From Shewanella colwelliana ATCC 39565 (lineage in GTDB: Bacteria > Pseudomonadota > Gammaproteobacteria > Enterobacterales > Shewanellaceae), in NCBI RefSeq assembly GCF_000518705.1, contig NZ_JAEC01000022.1:1-64000 (forward strand): a DNA stretch of 64,000 nt, given 5' to 3'. Below, piece by piece: positions 26,850 through 35,822 of this stretch. The position numbers and the translations under genes were made by a program. How positions within the stretch are numbered: position 1 is the stretch's first letter; each line of letters starts with the position of its first letter. A model generated the notes under the pieces. It was not told the origin of the DNA and ran no database searches. It worked only from the letters and a program-made list of their open reading frames with translations.

Positions 26850-26883
26850 AATTTAATGGCGTGACTCATCACGCCATTAAATT
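26850..26883 (+). terminator. Stem-loop after the M50 protease gene
   Basis: A 15-bp perfect stem (arms starting AATTTAATGGCG and ending CGCCATTAAATT) with a 4-base loop. The T-rich part lies inside the right arm rather than after it. Confidence 0.7.
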
Positions 26884-26972
26884 CCATGCCACCGCTCAAA
26901 TTTGACAGACCATATTTGCCGCCACTCAGATCATATGATATTAAATAACAAAGGAATTACTTTGTAGTAACC

Positions 26973-27935
26973 ATGAATATTGAACGGCTAGATTACCACT
27001 CTTTAATTGTATTCGAATCAGTAAGTCGCCACCTAAACGCTGGCTTAGTCGCTAACGAATTAGGCATGAGTATTTCATCGGTGAGCCGGCATCTCGGCAT
27101 ATTAAGAGACATCTTTAATGACGTACTCTTTATTCGTCGCGCTCATGGCTTTGTATTAACCGATAAGGCGATACAGGTTTTACCCTGCGTAAAACAGCTT
27201 TTACATGGCTATCAAGTTCTCAAGCACAACCACACTCAATTTAACCCTCTGACCGCAAAAGGGCATTTTAAGATCTATGCCTACAACGAATTTACCTACA
27301 TCATTAACAAAGTCGTCAATGAATTTGTTTTACCACAAGCTCCCAATTTAACGTTTGAGATAAGAACCCTATCCAGTGACTGCAGTAGGGCCATTGAACA
27401 TGGTGAAATTGATTTTGCAGTGGTATATGAAAATTTCAAAGAACATAAAATCATCAGCGAAATGCTCTCACCAACGGAAGAGATATTTCTAATCGCCAAG
27501 TCTGAACATCCAGTTTTCGAAGATGAACTCACTGTAGAGAACCTATGTAAATATGGTTATTTTGCGTTGGATAATTTTAATGACCTCTGCTGCCCACTAC
27601 TGGAACAGATCGCTAAAAAAGAGGGGAAAAGTCTTGATATCAAAGGGGCTACAGATAACATCGCCGCTTTGAGCCGTCATATTATTGATACCAATTCAAT
27701 TTCCATGAGCTGTAATGTATTTACCCAAGAGTATTTAGACTTAATACCAGATATTCAAACTTGTACCCTACCTAGTGAGCTTACCGAACAACTACTTGAT
27801 ATGATAAATGTAGGTCGTCGGGTAGGAAATTATCTGATTTACTCAGAAATCAATCAGTCATCAACTCACCACCGGCTCAAGCAGCAGCTGTTTAACACAA
27901 TTAGAGATGAATGGTATCTGGCGCTAAAATCTTAA
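26973..27935 (+). CDS. LysR-family regulator beside the molybdoenzyme operon
   Basis: 320 residues. The N-terminal helix-turn-helix reads VFESVSRHLNAGLVANELGMSISSVSRHLGILRDIF, followed by a LysR effector domain with TFEIRTLSSDCSRAIEHGEIDFAVVYE. It is convergent with the TtrA-like gene, with a 262-bp gap, and is the only regulator gene near that operon. I infer it controls the respiratory genes; a promoter search of 32906-33461 for a T-N11-A type site would be the test. Confidence 0.88.
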   Translation: MNIERLDYHSLIVFESVSRHLNAGLVANELGMSISSVSRHLGILRDIFNDVLFIRRAHGFVLTDKAIQVLPCVKQLLHGYQVLKHNHTQFNPLTAKGHFKIYAYNEFTYIINKVVNEFVLPQAPNLTFEIRTLSSDCSRAIEHGEIDFAVVYENFKEHKIISEMLSPTEEIFLIAKSEHPVFEDELTVENLCKYGYFALDNFNDLCCPLLEQIAKKEGKSLDIKGATDNIAALSRHIIDTNSISMSCNVFTQEYLDLIPDIQTCTLPSELTEQLLDMINVGRRVGNYLIYSEINQSSTHHRLKQQLFNTIRDEWYLALKS

Positions 27936-27964
27936 AGTAGTAAATAGTGCCTCATACATAAAAG

Positions 27965-28001
27965 AGCCTCGATTTATTGAATAATCAGATAAATAGAGGC
28001 T
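27965..28001. terminator. Stem-loop between convergent lysR and ttrA-like genes
   Basis: 13-base arms AGCCTCGATTTAT and ATAAATAGAGGCT pair except for one mismatch, with an 11-base loop. There is no strong T-run on either side, so efficiency is uncertain. Confidence 0.55.
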
Positions 28002-28197
28002 GTAGGATAAAAGACATTGTAGAGCCGACGAAATGGAGGGGGAACAATGTCTCCGCCAGCTGAGCGCACAATAACTCACTCCTCAATATAGAAAATGATC
28101 AATATCCAATCATAAGGTTAAGTAAAGCAAATTCCATTCAGGCCAACCTCATTACCACTATCAATAACGAGGAGGCCAACCTTTTAACCACTCACAT

Positions 28198-31100
28198 TTA
28201 TACTTTCTTTATCCCTACAGGAACACCATGCCTCGCCGTTGAACCGAAAGTTCTATCACGATACAAACTCGCACCTTTACGGGTGGGGTCGACGACGTTG
28301 AACGCATTGGGACAGATACCTGTGCCGCGCTCTTTGATCCCAGGACGCACCTTACCATCCACTTCTACGGCACTGGCACCGAATGCGGTATGCCCATAAC
28401 CCATACCTACAACTATGGTCCCTCTAGCAACGGTTTTATCTGCCTGAACGATCCCTTCTAAATATTTGCCCTTAGGTGAAAGCACTTGTGCCTTATCACC
28501 GGATTTCAGGTTATATCTAGCTGCATCATCCTGATGTAACTGGATATAGTTTGTGTCTCCTAGCGCTGTTATCCTAGGTAGAGAAACAGAATAAGGGCTG
28601 CGCAAATGTAACTTAAAGGTAGAGAAATTAAACGGATACTCTTTCTCGCTCCAATGATCTCGAACCGCGCTGCCATCCCAGAAACGGTCGACATCATACA
28701 CAGGTAAGCCATCATTATATTCCCCCGTATAGGAGTCTTTTACTCTGGCTAACGATTCGTTATAGATCTGAAACTGAGTATCCATGCGCATTGCCGCATT
28801 AAAAAACTCGCCTTCATAACGCTTATCAACACGCTCGTAACGTCCACCACGAGTCAACATAAATGCGGTAGGCCCAACTTCTTGAGGCTTCAGGCGCGCC
28901 TCGAACATAGGTAACGCACGCTCGACACTGGTGAACTTAATGTCCTCCTCCGTCGGCGAAGGTAATACGGTGCCGGTATGAGCGATGTTAGCAAACAGAG
29001 GCACATAGAAATCTGCCGGTGTGTTGAGGGAATAGGATTTACCCTGTAGATCTTTAAATGCATTATCGCCAAATCCCTTTAAGCCGATCGATTTACTGAT
29101 GTCAATGATGAACTGCTCCATATTGACGTGATCACCATTTGCGGTTTTAGCGGTCCGCGATTCGACAACCGGCACACAAGCGACATCTCCTATATATTCG
29201 CTGCCCCACATACGGGAATTTGCCCACTGCTCATATTGAAGTGTATCCGGAACAATATAATCGGCGAACACATTGGTTTCATTGATATAAGGGTCAAGCG
29301 CGATGATTAAACCCAGCTGCTTGGGATCTTTGATAGAGTCTTCAACCTGATCCTGCAAGCCAGAGCAGCCGTAAATAGGATTGGTAGACCAAGTGATCCA
29401 CGCCTTGAAGTTAAACGGATTTTTATTGGCATGGGCAACCAGCAACTCACCACTGTTATCTTGCACAAAGGTGTTATTCCAGGCCTCGTTTGCCGGATAT
29501 GGATTCAGCCCTTGAACCACTTTTTGCTGGTACTCATGACTCTGTTCATAATCACCGGAACGCTCGGCATTAAATCCGACCACCTCAGTGTGTTCAAAAT
29601 CCATCAAATTATACAGTGGGCCATCATAGATATCATACATAGTGGCATAGCCCACGCCGCCCATGTGCATCATACCGCCTTTGGCATTATGCGCGCCGAC
29701 CATAGTCGCCAGCATGATCATCGCAAAGGCAAACTGACCACCATCGGTGGCATTACAGCCGGTATTGGTTTCAATAGAAACACTGCGACCATGGGAGGTA
29801 AACTCTTTGGCCAACTCCTCTATCTTGGCGATCGGGATTTCACAGCGCTCCGACAGATCTTGCATTGAGTGACTGTTGACGCGCTGCTTTAGCAGTGAGA
29901 AAGCCGTTTCAACCCGTACCTGTGAACCATCACCCAACGTTACGCTGTCTTTATAGAATAGTGTTGCCGCCTGCTCACTATCACCCGTGACCAACTGGCC
30001 GGTTTGTTTATCTATCACCATCTTCACTTCCGCAGCGCCTAATCCACAGGCCTCAGCTGTCAAAAACTGGTTATAAAGAGGGTGTTTCTTATCTTTTACC
30101 ACTAGGTAGGTGGCATTGGTGTAATTCATCTCACCAACGGCATCGGCGCTTGCCTGACTAGGGGCTTCCAAATATGGTTTGCGGTAGCGCTCATTATTAA
30201 TGATGTACTGCAACATGGCGAACATTAACGCCGTGTCTCCACCAGACTTGATCGGTAACCACTCACCATTTGCGGTATCTGTTTCTGAGGTTAATGATCG
30301 CAGAATGGGATCGATGACCACATATTTAAAGTCAGTTCGATCGCTACGCGCTTTAGATAAACGACGAGAGCCGACATTCAAACCGTTACCGCTGGTGCCA
30401 GGATTAGTACCGATGAAAATAGCAAACTTTGACTCCTCATAATCGACTTGGGGCAGCGCCATCTCATCAACGGCGTCGAAGCAACCCAATGCACAGCCGG
30501 CAACCTGTTGATGACCACAGTAGGAATCCTTGGTACCTATATTGGGTGTTCCCCATGATTCAGCAACGAAACGGTGCATAAAATCGGCGCGCGCCCCTTG
30601 CTCAGATGACGTTGAAACCAATAGCTGATTTTTAACAGGTCCAAAATCAGGGTAAGCCGGGTTGGCTAGCGCCGGATTAGCATGAATCGCCTTCAAGCCA
30701 TCTACGTACCCCTCGCCGAAGAGATCCCCTCCATCAACAACCTCTTGCAGCATTTGTTCATACGAGATCGTTTGCCACTTGTTGTCTCCACGTTTCCCAA
30801 CGCGCTTCATACAAGTGGTAATTCGATGCTCATCATCAAAGGCATCAGGAACTGCATTACCACGGCCACAAAGGGTGGCTCGATTGCTTTGGCTTAGGCC
30901 ACTGGCCGCAGAGAGCTGGAACATAGCATCTTTAGGCGATGTTTCCATTGTCATGGGTTGACCGGCATTATTGGTCAGGGTGTAGGGGTTACCCACCGCC
31001 CGTAACACCTTATCGGTCTTATTATCGATACTCAGTCGCGCACCACAGACATTGAAGCAACCGTAACACTTGGAAAACGCGAAGCGCTGCTCCTGGTTTT

Positions 31101-31278
31101 CAATCATCTTATTGTCCGCATCGAAGCGATACTCTGGCGTTAATGAAGTGGGCGCATATCTGTTAATATCTGCATCACTCGTTTTACTGCCAGCTGAACT
31201 CATAACTTGGGTGCTTGCAGTACCCGCTGTCATCACTGCGGCGACCGATCCCGCCTTTAAAAAATTTCTACGATCCAT
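28198..31278 (-). CDS. TtrA-like molybdopterin oxidoreductase, catalytic subunit
   Basis: 1026 residues, close to the 1020 of Salmonella TtrA. Tat signal MDRRNFLKAGS; Fe-S ligands CYGCFNVC and a fourth Cys in ATLCGRG; the stretch MKRVGKRGDNKWQTISYEQ with GGDLFGEGYVDGLKAIHA closely follows TtrA as I remember it; the likely Mo ligand is Cys in DSYCGHQQ. A C-terminal molybdopterin-dinucleotide domain ends the protein. It should reduce tetrathionate or a related oxyanion in the periplasm. Related enzymes reduce arsenate or selenate, so the substrate is not certain. It is the last gene of the operon, 4 bp after the Fe-S subunit. Confidence 0.88.
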   Translation of the reverse strand: MDRRNFLKAGSVAAVMTAGTASTQVMSSAGSKTSDADINRYAPTSLTPEYRFDADNKMIENQEQRFAFSKCYGCFNVCGARLSIDNKTDKVLRAVGNPYTLTNNAGQPMTMETSPKDAMFQLSAASGLSQSNRATLCGRGNAVPDAFDDEHRITTCMKRVGKRGDNKWQTISYEQMLQEVVDGGDLFGEGYVDGLKAIHANPALANPAYPDFGPVKNQLLVSTSSEQGARADFMHRFVAESWGTPNIGTKDSYCGHQQVAGCALGCFDAVDEMALPQVDYEESKFAIFIGTNPGTSGNGLNVGSRRLSKARSDRTDFKYVVIDPILRSLTSETDTANGEWLPIKSGGDTALMFAMLQYIINNERYRKPYLEAPSQASADAVGEMNYTNATYLVVKDKKHPLYNQFLTAEACGLGAAEVKMVIDKQTGQLVTGDSEQAATLFYKDSVTLGDGSQVRVETAFSLLKQRVNSHSMQDLSERCEIPIAKIEELAKEFTSHGRSVSIETNTGCNATDGGQFAFAMIMLATMVGAHNAKGGMMHMGGVGYATMYDIYDGPLYNLMDFEHTEVVGFNAERSGDYEQSHEYQQKVVQGLNPYPANEAWNNTFVQDNSGELLVAHANKNPFNFKAWITWSTNPIYGCSGLQDQVEDSIKDPKQLGLIIALDPYINETNVFADYIVPDTLQYEQWANSRMWGSEYIGDVACVPVVESRTAKTANGDHVNMEQFIIDISKSIGLKGFGDNAFKDLQGKSYSLNTPADFYVPLFANIAHTGTVLPSPTEEDIKFTSVERALPMFEARLKPQEVGPTAFMLTRGGRYERVDKRYEGEFFNAAMRMDTQFQIYNESLARVKDSYTGEYNDGLPVYDVDRFWDGSAVRDHWSEKEYPFNFSTFKLHLRSPYSVSLPRITALGDTNYIQLHQDDAARYNLKSGDKAQVLSPKGKYLEGIVQADKTVARGTIVVGMGYGHTAFGASAVEVDGKVRPGIKERGTGICPNAFNVVDPTRKGASLYRDRTFGSTARHGVPVGIKKV

Positions 31279-31282
31279 GATG

Positions 31283-31999
31283 CTACCTCTGCCACAGTTG
31301 AGGTGAATGTATACTGAACGCGGTATTGCTCTCTTCTTGCGTCAAGCCAATATAAAAAACATTAGGTGAAGTCTGTTTGCTCGCCTGCAGCACCATAGGG
31401 TTACTCTGGCTCAGCAACTTAGATATTTCACTATTAACATCGTTAATATCGCCAAAGACACGTGCACCACCGGTACAGGTCTCGACACATGCAGGTAGCA
31501 AGCCTCTGGAAGTTCGTTGAATACAGAAGTTGCACTTATCTACCGTACCCGTTGTCGAGTTAGTAAAACGAACCCCGCCGTATGGACACGCCTGGATACA
31601 GTAGTTGCACCCGATACAGAGCGTAGAATCCACGACGACTATGCCGTCTTCTTCGCGCTTGAATGTCGCGCCCGTCGGACAAACTGACACACATGAGGGG
31701 GTCTCACAGTTGTTACACATGATTGGCAAATTAAATGCGTACTGTTTATCACCAATTTCCGCACTGGTCTGGATCACCTGGGTGCGATGTTCATTGGGTT
31801 TAGTGCCATTTTCCATGCCACAGGAGACGACGCAGGCTTTACAGCCATTGCATCGACTAAGATCGATCACCATGGCCAAACGCTTTTTGCCTTGTTGACG
31901 AATGACAGCAATCGCGTTGCCCGCAGGCATAAACATTACCCCAGTCGTGGCAATTGCACCGCCAGCCAATAGTTTGAGTGCTCTTCTTCTATCTAGCAT
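31283..31999 (-). CDS. TtrB-like 4Fe-4S electron-transfer subunit
   Basis: 238 residues. A Tat-type N-terminus (MLDRRRALKLLAGGAIA) and four cysteine clusters: CNGCKACVVSC, CNNCETPSCVSVC, CIGCNYCIQAC and CNFCIQR...CVETC, giving four [4Fe-4S] sites in the DmsB/PsrB/TtrB pattern. It passes electrons from the membrane subunit to the molybdoenzyme. It starts 9 bases after the NrfD-like gene. Two exported subunits with separate Tat signals is typical of TtrA/TtrB. Confidence 0.92.
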   Translation of the reverse strand: MLDRRRALKLLAGGAIATTGVMFMPAGNAIAVIRQQGKKRLAMVIDLSRCNGCKACVVSCGMENGTKPNEHRTQVIQTSAEIGDKQYAFNLPIMCNNCETPSCVSVCPTGATFKREEDGIVVVDSTLCIGCNYCIQACPYGGVRFTNSTTGTVDKCNFCIQRTSRGLLPACVETCTGGARVFGDINDVNSEISKLLSQSNPMVLQASKQTSPNVFYIGLTQEESNTAFSIHSPQLWQR

Positions 32000-32008
32000 C
32001 CTAGACTC

Positions 32009-32905
32009 CTAATAATACTGACCCGCGAGTAAAACCGAATAGCGCAAGCAAAATGCACCCATTAATATCAACACAGCTAACAGGTACTCTCTGCTATGAG
32101 ACGCAGCCGTCTTGCCAATGATTGACGTTAGGTTCAGCAATAACGGCATAATTAATCCGATTAAAACGGCACCTATCCACCAAATAGCACCCGCATCACT
32201 TGAAAGTGAAAGCAGGTTGTCTACCCCATTAAATATACTGATATTGCGAATCGAGTAGGCGAACACACACACGGTAAGTAACTCAAGGGCCAATAGTGCA
32301 GAATCTGATTTAGCGAAGGAGTGGTTGACATCGGTTATCTTGATACGGGTTTTGACTATCAGCACCACTGCGGCGCCACAAGATAGGGCCGATAGTAGAA
32401 AGATCACCACCAGAATACTGTTTGACCAAACCAAGTTATGATTGATATCACCAATGAGTAACGCGGTGTATGAAGCGACACAGATAGCCAAGATCACATT
32501 AATCATCGCAAAGGGTCGGCTATGGCCAGGCTGATTCGCTTTCGCTCTAAATGAGAGACAAAAGAGGGAGGCAAAGATAATCGCCAAAGTCAGCAGCCAG
32601 GTCCCTATGCTCATCATGGAGCTTGGCTCGAACGTCATAAACAGGCGATAGAAACGGAAGAACTTACTCATATCACCATGAGCAATCCCGTATTGGAATG
32701 AGGTGAGATCGAATACGATCATTCCCGTACCAATAATTAATAACAGTGTACCCACAATGGCGCTGATTTTTGCCGTATCTAAGTGATGCGGCACTTGAAT
32801 TTTATTCGATAGCACGAGACAACCACTAATAAAAAGTGCTCCGGCTCCTGCTCCGGCTAAAAACAGATAGGCTGCGACTAACAACCCCCAATGAACTTCG
32901 TTCAT
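32009..32905 (-). CDS. NrfD/TtrC-like quinol-oxidising membrane subunit
   Basis: 298 residues with about eight hydrophobic helices. The first reads GLLVAAYLFLAGAGAGALFISGCLVL, the NrfD/PsrC signature. There are no CxxCH motifs, so it should take electrons directly from menaquinol. It is first in the operon (order membrane-FeS-catalytic). AAGGGAT lies 5 bases before the ATG. The upstream 556-bp A-rich region is shared with the divergent TorF-like gene. Confidence 0.9.
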   Translation of the reverse strand: MNEVHWGLLVAAYLFLAGAGAGALFISGCLVLSNKIQVPHHLDTAKISAIVGTLLLIIGTGMIVFDLTSFQYGIAHGDMSKFFRFYRLFMTFEPSSMMSIGTWLLTLAIIFASLFCLSFRAKANQPGHSRPFAMINVILAICVASYTALLIGDINHNLVWSNSILVVIFLLSALSCGAAVVLIVKTRIKITDVNHSFAKSDSALLALELLTVCVFAYSIRNISIFNGVDNLLSLSSDAGAIWWIGAVLIGLIMPLLLNLTSIIGKTAASHSREYLLAVLILMGAFCLRYSVLLAGQYY

Positions 32906-33461
32906 AAATATCCCTTATTATAATACTTAAACCTTTATTGACACCTGCTCATCCATACCCAACCTACAACCAAATATAAATAAACAATTCAACACCAACT
33001 TAAAAATTAAAAGCCAGCCACTAGAAAAATAATACAGCTCACAAACAAAAAAGCAGCACTAAGTCACACATAAAAATAAAGTTTGCGATCAATCTAATTT
33101 ATTAGACCTTAACCATATTTAACACATTACGAAAAATATATTTCCCGAAATAACAAAAACAAGAGGACAACCAAAAAACACAACAATAACAACAAAGTAA
33201 AGCAGCGATCAGCTAATTAAGTTTAAGCAAAAAAATAAATCGAAGTTTAAGACCATATCCCAACAAATAGAAAAAGTGTTTATCAAAAAATGAAAATGAA
33301 AACATAAATCACAAATATATATAAAAAACAAAGTATCTGTATATTTTCAAAAGTCATGTTGGTAAAACGAACTTAAAGTTTTCACGACAAATAATAACGA
33401 CAACTCACTACAATTTAGCTGATAAACTAAAAACTAGACAAACCATTTAAAATAAGGATTA
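32906..33461. other. A-rich divergent control region (TtrC-like/TorF-like)
   Basis: 556 bases without a credible gene between two divergent starts. The + strand is strikingly rich in A, with runs such as AAAAAACACAACAATAACAA. I looked for TTGAT-N4-ATCAA (FNR) and TGTGA-N6-TCACA (CRP) and saw neither as a full site. It should hold both promoters and sites for the LysR protein, but I cannot place them. Confidence 0.6.
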
Positions 33462-34142
33462 ATGATGAAAAAAATACTATTAACATCGTGCATCATGGCA
33501 ATGGCGATGAATGCAAATCAGACCGTTGCTGCCGAAGATAGTCAATTTACGACATCTGGAGTGATGATGGGGTTGAGCAATTACCTCTGGCGTGGACAGA
33601 CAATTAGTGATGATAAGCCATCGCTCCAAGCCGATCTTATGATAGAACATGATAGTGGGTTTTATTTAGGCTCCTCATTTGAAACCTATCGCTATGAGGA
33701 TGAAGACAATGTAAATAACGACTATGAGATCGACTACTACGGTGGTTATTATCAGATGGTTAGCGACGATTTAGGAATCGGTTTCAATGCCATGAAGTAC
33801 ACCTACGGCGCGGGTGGATACAGCGTCGAATACGCCCTATCATTAGATTATCAGGCTCTGAATCTCGCAGTTAACTACGATCAGGATGTAGAAGCTTGGT
33901 ATACTGAATTAAATTACTCATTCCCGCTATTTAACGACAGCAACCTAATAGCACATGCGGGTCTGTTTACCGATGCCGAAGCCTATGAGTTTGATGACAA
34001 TGGCAAGGTGGCTGACACAGCCTACGATGTTGCATTGCGTTACAGCTACCCGTTACTTTCACAGCTTGATCTGATGCTGGAAGCCAGTTATCACGAGTTT
34101 AATGATGATCATTATATGATTGGATTAGCATATAACTTCTAG
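33462..34142 (+). CDS. TorF-family outer-membrane beta-barrel protein
   Basis: 226 residues with a signal peptide (TVAA-EDS). The start of the mature chain, TTSGVMMGLSNYLWRGQTISDDKPSLQADLMIEHDSGFYLGSSFE, fits the TorF/TIGR02001 family, and the protein ends in IGLAYNF with the terminal Phe of a barrel. Members often accompany periplasmic respiratory reductases. It is divergent from the TtrC-like operon, so I infer it helps the electron acceptor cross the outer membrane. AAGGA lies before the ATG. Confidence 0.85.
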   Translation: MMKKILLTSCIMAMAMNANQTVAAEDSQFTTSGVMMGLSNYLWRGQTISDDKPSLQADLMIEHDSGFYLGSSFETYRYEDEDNVNNDYEIDYYGGYYQMVSDDLGIGFNAMKYTYGAGGYSVEYALSLDYQALNLAVNYDQDVEAWYTELNYSFPLFNDSNLIAHAGLFTDAEAYEFDDNGKVADTAYDVALRYSYPLLSQLDLMLEASYHEFNDDHYMIGLAYNF

Positions 34143-34318
34143 CAATCTACATATTGTGGAATTTAGAGAAGCAAGACTATAGCTCGTATTCATGTGCAAT
34201 AAAATTCAAGAAGACATTTTGCTATGCTCTAGAAGGCGAGAGTTCGGACTTTTAAATAGCTTAGAAATACTAAGCGATACCTTAGAAGTAAAGCCTTGCA
34301 TCAAAAAATTTAAGACAT

Positions 34319-34347
34319 AAAAAAACCTGCTATATAAGCAGGTTTTT
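34319..34347 (-). terminator. Terminator after tRNA-Leu
   Basis: 11-bp stem AAAAACCTGCT/AGCAGGTTTTT with a 5-base loop. On the minus strand the right side ends in seven Ts (complement of 34319-34325). T-runs on both sides make it usable in either direction. Confidence 0.88.
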
Positions 34348-34373
34348 ATCTCTCTAAAGAGAGTATTTGATAA

Positions 34374-34458
34374 TGGTACCGAAGGACGGACTTGAACCGT
34401 CACTCCCGAAGGAAACGGATTTTGAATCCGTCGTGTCTACCAATTCCACCACTCCGGC
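34374..34458 (-). tRNA. tRNA-Leu (anticodon CAA)
   Basis: 85 bases including an encoded CCA end. The acceptor 5' strand GCCGGAG pairs with CTTCGGT; the anticodon arm is CGGA-TTCAAAA-TCCG with anticodon CAA; the variable arm is long, as in class II tRNAs; the T loop GGTTCAAGTCC is normal. It reads UUG codons. A promoter lies about 42 bases upstream and a terminator follows. Confidence 0.96.
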
Positions 34459-34507
34459 ATTATCAAATAGACTGTACTAAGCGATTTCCCCTTAGCAAGT
34501 GAACGGA

Positions 34508-34535
34508 ATTATACCTTCGCTTTTTCTAATGGCAA
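34508..34535 (-). promoter_or_regulatory. Sigma-70 promoter of tRNA-Leu
   Basis: On the minus strand TTGCCA and TATAAT are separated by 16 bases. The -10 box is a perfect match and the -35 matches at 5 of 6 positions. Expected start is near 34500, giving a leader of about 42 bases. Confidence 0.75.
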
Positions 34536-34687
34536 GCCTTTTGAGCCTCATACTTTATCGAATGCACAAAATTCCGTCTAACGGCTAGATTAGGTGCTTT
34601 AGTGCATACCCAGTGCAGCGCAATTCGATAGATCGCTCACAAATTTAACCCTCAATCACCACAAATTTTTCAATTTGGTAGCAATTT

Positions 34688-34701
34688 TTGATCGAGATCA
34701 G
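34688..34701. promoter_or_regulatory. FNR/EtrA-type palindrome upstream of DUF3149 gene
   Basis: TTGAT-CGAG-ATCAG matches TTGAT-N4-ATCAA at 9 of 10 fixed positions. It lies 73 bases before the ATG of the small membrane protein. Seen by eye only; binding is inferred. Confidence 0.5.
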
Positions 34702-34773
34702 CATCTGTCATATTGAATCGCGCTAATTTAGCCATGACATCTTTATAAACATCTGCGAAAGAGGACTTCTCAA

Positions 34774-34902
34774 ATGGCATTTTGGTTAGATTTAATGTTC
34801 GGTAACCCCATTGGTTTAATGTCGATGATCGTCATCTTCACTACCATTGGCATAATGTCGTACCTAATGTGGTTGTTTATCTCGAAGTCAAAACCAGAAT
34901 AG
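34774..34902 (+). CDS. Small membrane protein, DUF3149
   Basis: A 42-residue protein beginning MAFWLDLMFGNPIGLMSM, followed by one hydrophobic helix (IVIFTTIGIMSYLMWLFI) and a basic SKSKPE tail. FWxDLMFGNPxGLxSM is the DUF3149 signature. Function is unknown. GAGG lies 9 bases before the ATG and a strong terminator follows, so the gene looks real and independently expressed despite its size. The upstream FNR-like site hints at oxygen control. Confidence 0.88.
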   Translation: MAFWLDLMFGNPIGLMSMIVIFTTIGIMSYLMWLFISKSKPE

Positions 34903-34946
34903 ATAGGGCCTGTAGGCTCAGTGTTAATTCACTTTTCTAATGCAAA

Positions 34947-34972
34947 TGGGGGCCTGATGCCCCCACTTTTTT
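34947..34972 (+). terminator. Rho-independent terminator after DUF3149 gene
   Basis: Perfect 7-bp GC-rich stem TGGGGGC/GCCCCCA with a 5-base loop, then CTTTTTTG. Confidence 0.92.
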
Positions 34973-34988
34973 GCCTATTTTTTGTCAA

Positions 34989-35600
34989 TCAGGCTGCATG
35001 TTTACGCGTGGTGACCAATGAGTGGACAAAGTGCGGCCTTGCTTTAATCAGTAACTGCATCTGCTCCTGGTTAGGCTCTCCTGGGGGCAACCTCAATACC
35101 TGACGATTAAGATAACTTCTGGCAATCATCGATATTTTATAATCGGCAGTCGGTCCTTGAATAGCATAATGCTTCTTGTTGCCAAGGTACTCCAAAATAT
35201 TTGTTTCCAACAAACTCTTCACTGCTGACTCGTTCTCAGGCAAGGTCAAAATTGTTTCGCCCTGCAGAAAGAATTCACGTAGTAACGCTCGCTCTGTTGG
35301 GTCCAGCAACCTCACCTTGCGCTCAATAATCTCAACTGTTCGCTTACTCTTTAAGTAATGAATCGCTTCATCAAGAAAGTAGTTAGCCACCTGCATAAGT
35401 AGATAAGCTGCGCCAATAATCAGCCCTAAACCAATAAAGTGAGCATTCTGGGTCACCACGGGCTCTAAATTCAATCCAATGATGAGTGCCTTTGGCGCAA
35501 ATAACAGTGCCCCGCTGACAATCGTCAGCCAAAGCATCAAATTGAATATTATTTGCTTAGGCGTCACCTGTTTAAACCAAGCTACATTCAACTTTTCCAT
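34989..35600 (-). CDS. Superinfection exclusion B (SieB)-like membrane protein
   Basis: 203 residues from ATG 35600, which has AGGG 7 bases upstream; an in-frame upstream extension to 35687 lacks support. Two hydrophobic helices at about 18-40 and 55-77 are followed by a soluble part with LLDPTERALLREFFLQGETILTLPENESAVKSLLETNIL, the pattern I associate with the SieB family named after phage P22. Chromosomal relatives are common, and an anti-phage role is unproven; no prophage genes are nearby. It is convergent with the DUF3149 gene. Confidence 0.7.
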   Translation of the reverse strand: MEKLNVAWFKQVTPKQIIFNLMLWLTIVSGALLFAPKALIIGLNLEPVVTQNAHFIGLGLIIGAAYLLMQVANYFLDEAIHYLKSKRTVEIIERKVRLLDPTERALLREFFLQGETILTLPENESAVKSLLETNILEYLGNKKHYAIQGPTADYKISMIARSYLNRQVLRLPPGEPNQEQMQLLIKARPHFVHSLVTTRKHAA

Positions 35601-35822
35601 TTTATACCCTAGTGTCAAAAAACCTGCAGTACTTAGGCAACCTGCAAGTCTAATGCCAATGCGGAAGGCAAGATAATGACTTAACAAACATCAATTTGGG
35701 AGAAATATTTTTAATTAGAGTAAGCAGAAAATCAGATCAGGGCTATGCTTTAAACTATGTCAAATCCCTCTGTAGACAAAATGTTGCTGTCTATAAACCC
35801 TTTAGGAAAGCGAAGCCAGTAA

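Larger units (their letters stand above)
34459..34773. other. Intergenic region between tRNA-Leu and DUF3149 gene
   Basis: 315 bases holding the tRNA promoter on the minus strand (34508-34535), an FNR-like palindrome (34688-34701) and the 5' leader of the DUF3149 gene. I see no gene here. Confidence 0.6.

Noticed and set aside
32906..33461. FNR site in the Ttr/TorF gap, from GATCAAT and GATCAGC words
   Set aside because: Only single half-sites are seen; no symmetrical second half at the required 4-base spacing.
34989..35687. 232-residue start for the SieB-like protein
   Set aside because: The first 29 residues lack a ribosome site, while ATG 35600 has AGGG at good spacing and fits the helix arrangement.
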